Shown: positions 35,030 through 36,018 of the stretch, in pieces
Layout of the letters: each line of letters opens with the position of its first letter
Numbering within the stretch: position 1 is the stretch's first letter
IMG/VR virus record: IMGVR_UViG_3300017593_002037
Span: 1 to 36,018 of that record
Origin: a virus
Length of the DNA: 36,018 nucleotides
Reading direction: 5' to 3' (one strand)
Notes under the pieces: generated by a model
What the model was told of the DNA's origin: nothing
The model's input: the letters and a program-made list of their open reading frames with translations, nothing else
The model's database searches: none
Translations under genes and position numbers: made by a program

Positions 35030-36018
35030 TCACCAAAGCTGAATGGGCAATATTAACTGATAATGATATTGCGGTCGCAAGAGGTGATGCTGTCGCCGAT
35101 GATGGCGTCATCGTAACAGATGGCGCCCTGTTTCAGGAAATCGCACAAAAATACCTAAAGCACTGTGAAGCCAATAATGATTCAAAAAATGATTACATTA
35201 GCGCCCTAAACAAGCATTGGATGCCGCAGCTAGCACTTATACCAATACAAGACATCACATCCGAAATCATTCGTGACATCATTTCTGATATCGGCTTCAA
35301 GTCCGATAAGACGTTTAATAATTGCTTGGTGCCACTACGCGGTGTATTTGACAAAGCGATTGAGCTGCGACTCCTCACGCCAGCCGATAATCCCATGGCC
35401 ATGATTAAGAATAAAAAGGTGCAATCAGGGTTGCCGGATCCATTCACCCGCGCTGAAATGGATGCGCTATTAGGTTGGTTGGATAAAAACCTAACAGATA
35501 AAGACCATTTTTATTACTGGTATTTTGAAGTAGCATTCTGGACTGGATGCCGCCCTAGTGAACTTTACGCACTAAGATGGAAGGATATAGATTGGTTTAA
35601 CGAATCAGTGATCATTAATAAAAGTCGTGTACGTGGTGTTGAGAAGCAAGTCACTAAGACTCATACCGCTCGTGAAGTCTATTTGAACGACCGGTCGAAG
35701 CGCGCACTTGAGGCGCTGGACGCTATGAAGCTCAGCAATGACTACGTGATGATATGTCCAGAAACAAGCCAGCCTTTCTATAATGAAAAACCTGCCCGCA
35801 TGCGGCTGATTGAAGCAATGAAATCTACTCGTGTGCGTCACAGGCCAGCGTACAATGCTAGGCATACCTATGCCACGATGCTGCTCATGTCTGATGTTAA
35901 CCCAGTGTTTGTTGCTAACCAGCTGGGCCATAGTTTGCAGATGCTTATTAAGCGATATAGCAGATGGTTGCATGGTGATCAGAACAAGCTTGAGATATCA
36001 AAACTAGCGACTGATTAG
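34864..36018 (+). CDS. tyrosine-family phage integrase
   Basis: A 384-aa tyrosine recombinase. The N-terminal arm-binding domain starts with LPEGVRIRSGSLQVYF, then a core-binding helical domain (about 88-180) and the catalytic domain with Arg230 in TGCRPSELYALRW, Lys265, Arg333-His334 (ARHTYA; Tyr330 replaces the usual His of HxxR), His356 in LGHS and nucleophile Tyr365 in KRYSRW. The start is GTG (34864) inside the excisionase gene. The stop is the last base of the window; attR should follow. Confidence 0.95.
   Translation: MDDRTSRYTLPEGVRIRSGSLQVYFKRKKKYYSITLPFPVSAEGIRAAVKVRRDLITKAEWAILTDNDIAVARGDAVADDGVIVTDGALFQEIAQKYLKHCEANNDSKNDYISALNKHWMPQLALIPIQDITSEIIRDIISDIGFKSDKTFNNCLVPLRGVFDKAIELRLLTPADNPMAMIKNKKVQSGLPDPFTRAEMDALLGWLDKNLTDKDHFYYWYFEVAFWTGCRPSELYALRWKDIDWFNESVIINKSRVRGVEKQVTKTHTAREVYLNDRSKRALEALDAMKLSNDYVMICPETSQPFYNEKPARMRLIEAMKSTRVRHRPAYNARHTYATMLLMSDVNPVFVANQLGHSLQMLIKRYSRWLHGDQNKLEISKLATD

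Overview
The window is one almost complete lambdoid/HK97-type siphophage prophage, about 35.5 kb, in a Moraxellaceae-like gammaproteobacterium. Psychrobacter is my best guess, from the protein flavour, the moderate GC content and the AT-rich spacers; the sequence alone does not prove the genus. The left edge (1-436) is bacterial flank. At 437-463 lies the 3' end of a tmRNA gene (ssrA, minus strand), followed at once by phage DNA, so this is attL. The integrase ends on the last base of the window. The regenerated full ssrA and attR should therefore lie just past position 36018.

Layout, right to left in phage logic. (1) 30138-32093 is the immunity region: a leftward cro-like gene, and a rightward LexA/CI-type repressor co-transcribed with a tail-anchored HIRAN-domain protein and a small Cas2-fold-like protein, closed by a strong terminator at 32127-32152. 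(2) 32236-36018 is a second early operon on the plus strand. Its consensus promoter is covered by two copies of the same operator found around the repressor. It holds small Zn-ribbon proteins, an HNH protein, a DksA/TraR-like protein, a likely excisionase and the tyrosine integrase. (3) 25596-30359 is the leftward early operon: Cro, CII-like, Rha/KilAC antirepressor-like, DnaT-like replication protein, RuvC-like nuclease and a candidate late regulator. The replication gene contains a dense array of CGTTAC repeats that looks like an iteron origin.

(4) 587-25279 is the late operon, minus strand, in HK97 order: HNH endonuclease, small and large terminase, portal, ClpP-type maturation protease, major capsid, head-tail connectors, tail tube, tail chaperones G and G-T (a -1 frameshift), tape measure with an embedded lytic transglycosylase, minor tail proteins, NlpC-like protein, tail tip protein J, a tail fibre, then holin and endolysin. 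A lipoprotein gene with its own promoter and terminator (a moron) sits between the tail chaperone and the tape measure. Many intrinsic terminators interrupt this operon.

The most striking system is a complete diversity-generating retroelement (DGR) at 2348-5923. It has a C-type-lectin-like tail fibre whose last codons are a variable repeat (VR, 4069-4171), an Avd accessory protein (3646-4026), an invariant template repeat (TR, 3508-3610) and a reverse transcriptase with a YVDD box (2348-3370). TR and VR differ at 12 of 103 positions. All 12 are adenines of the template's coding strand, and all fall in the first or second base of Asn (AAY) codons. This is the classic adenine-mutagenesis signature, so the phage appears able to diversify its receptor-binding tip.
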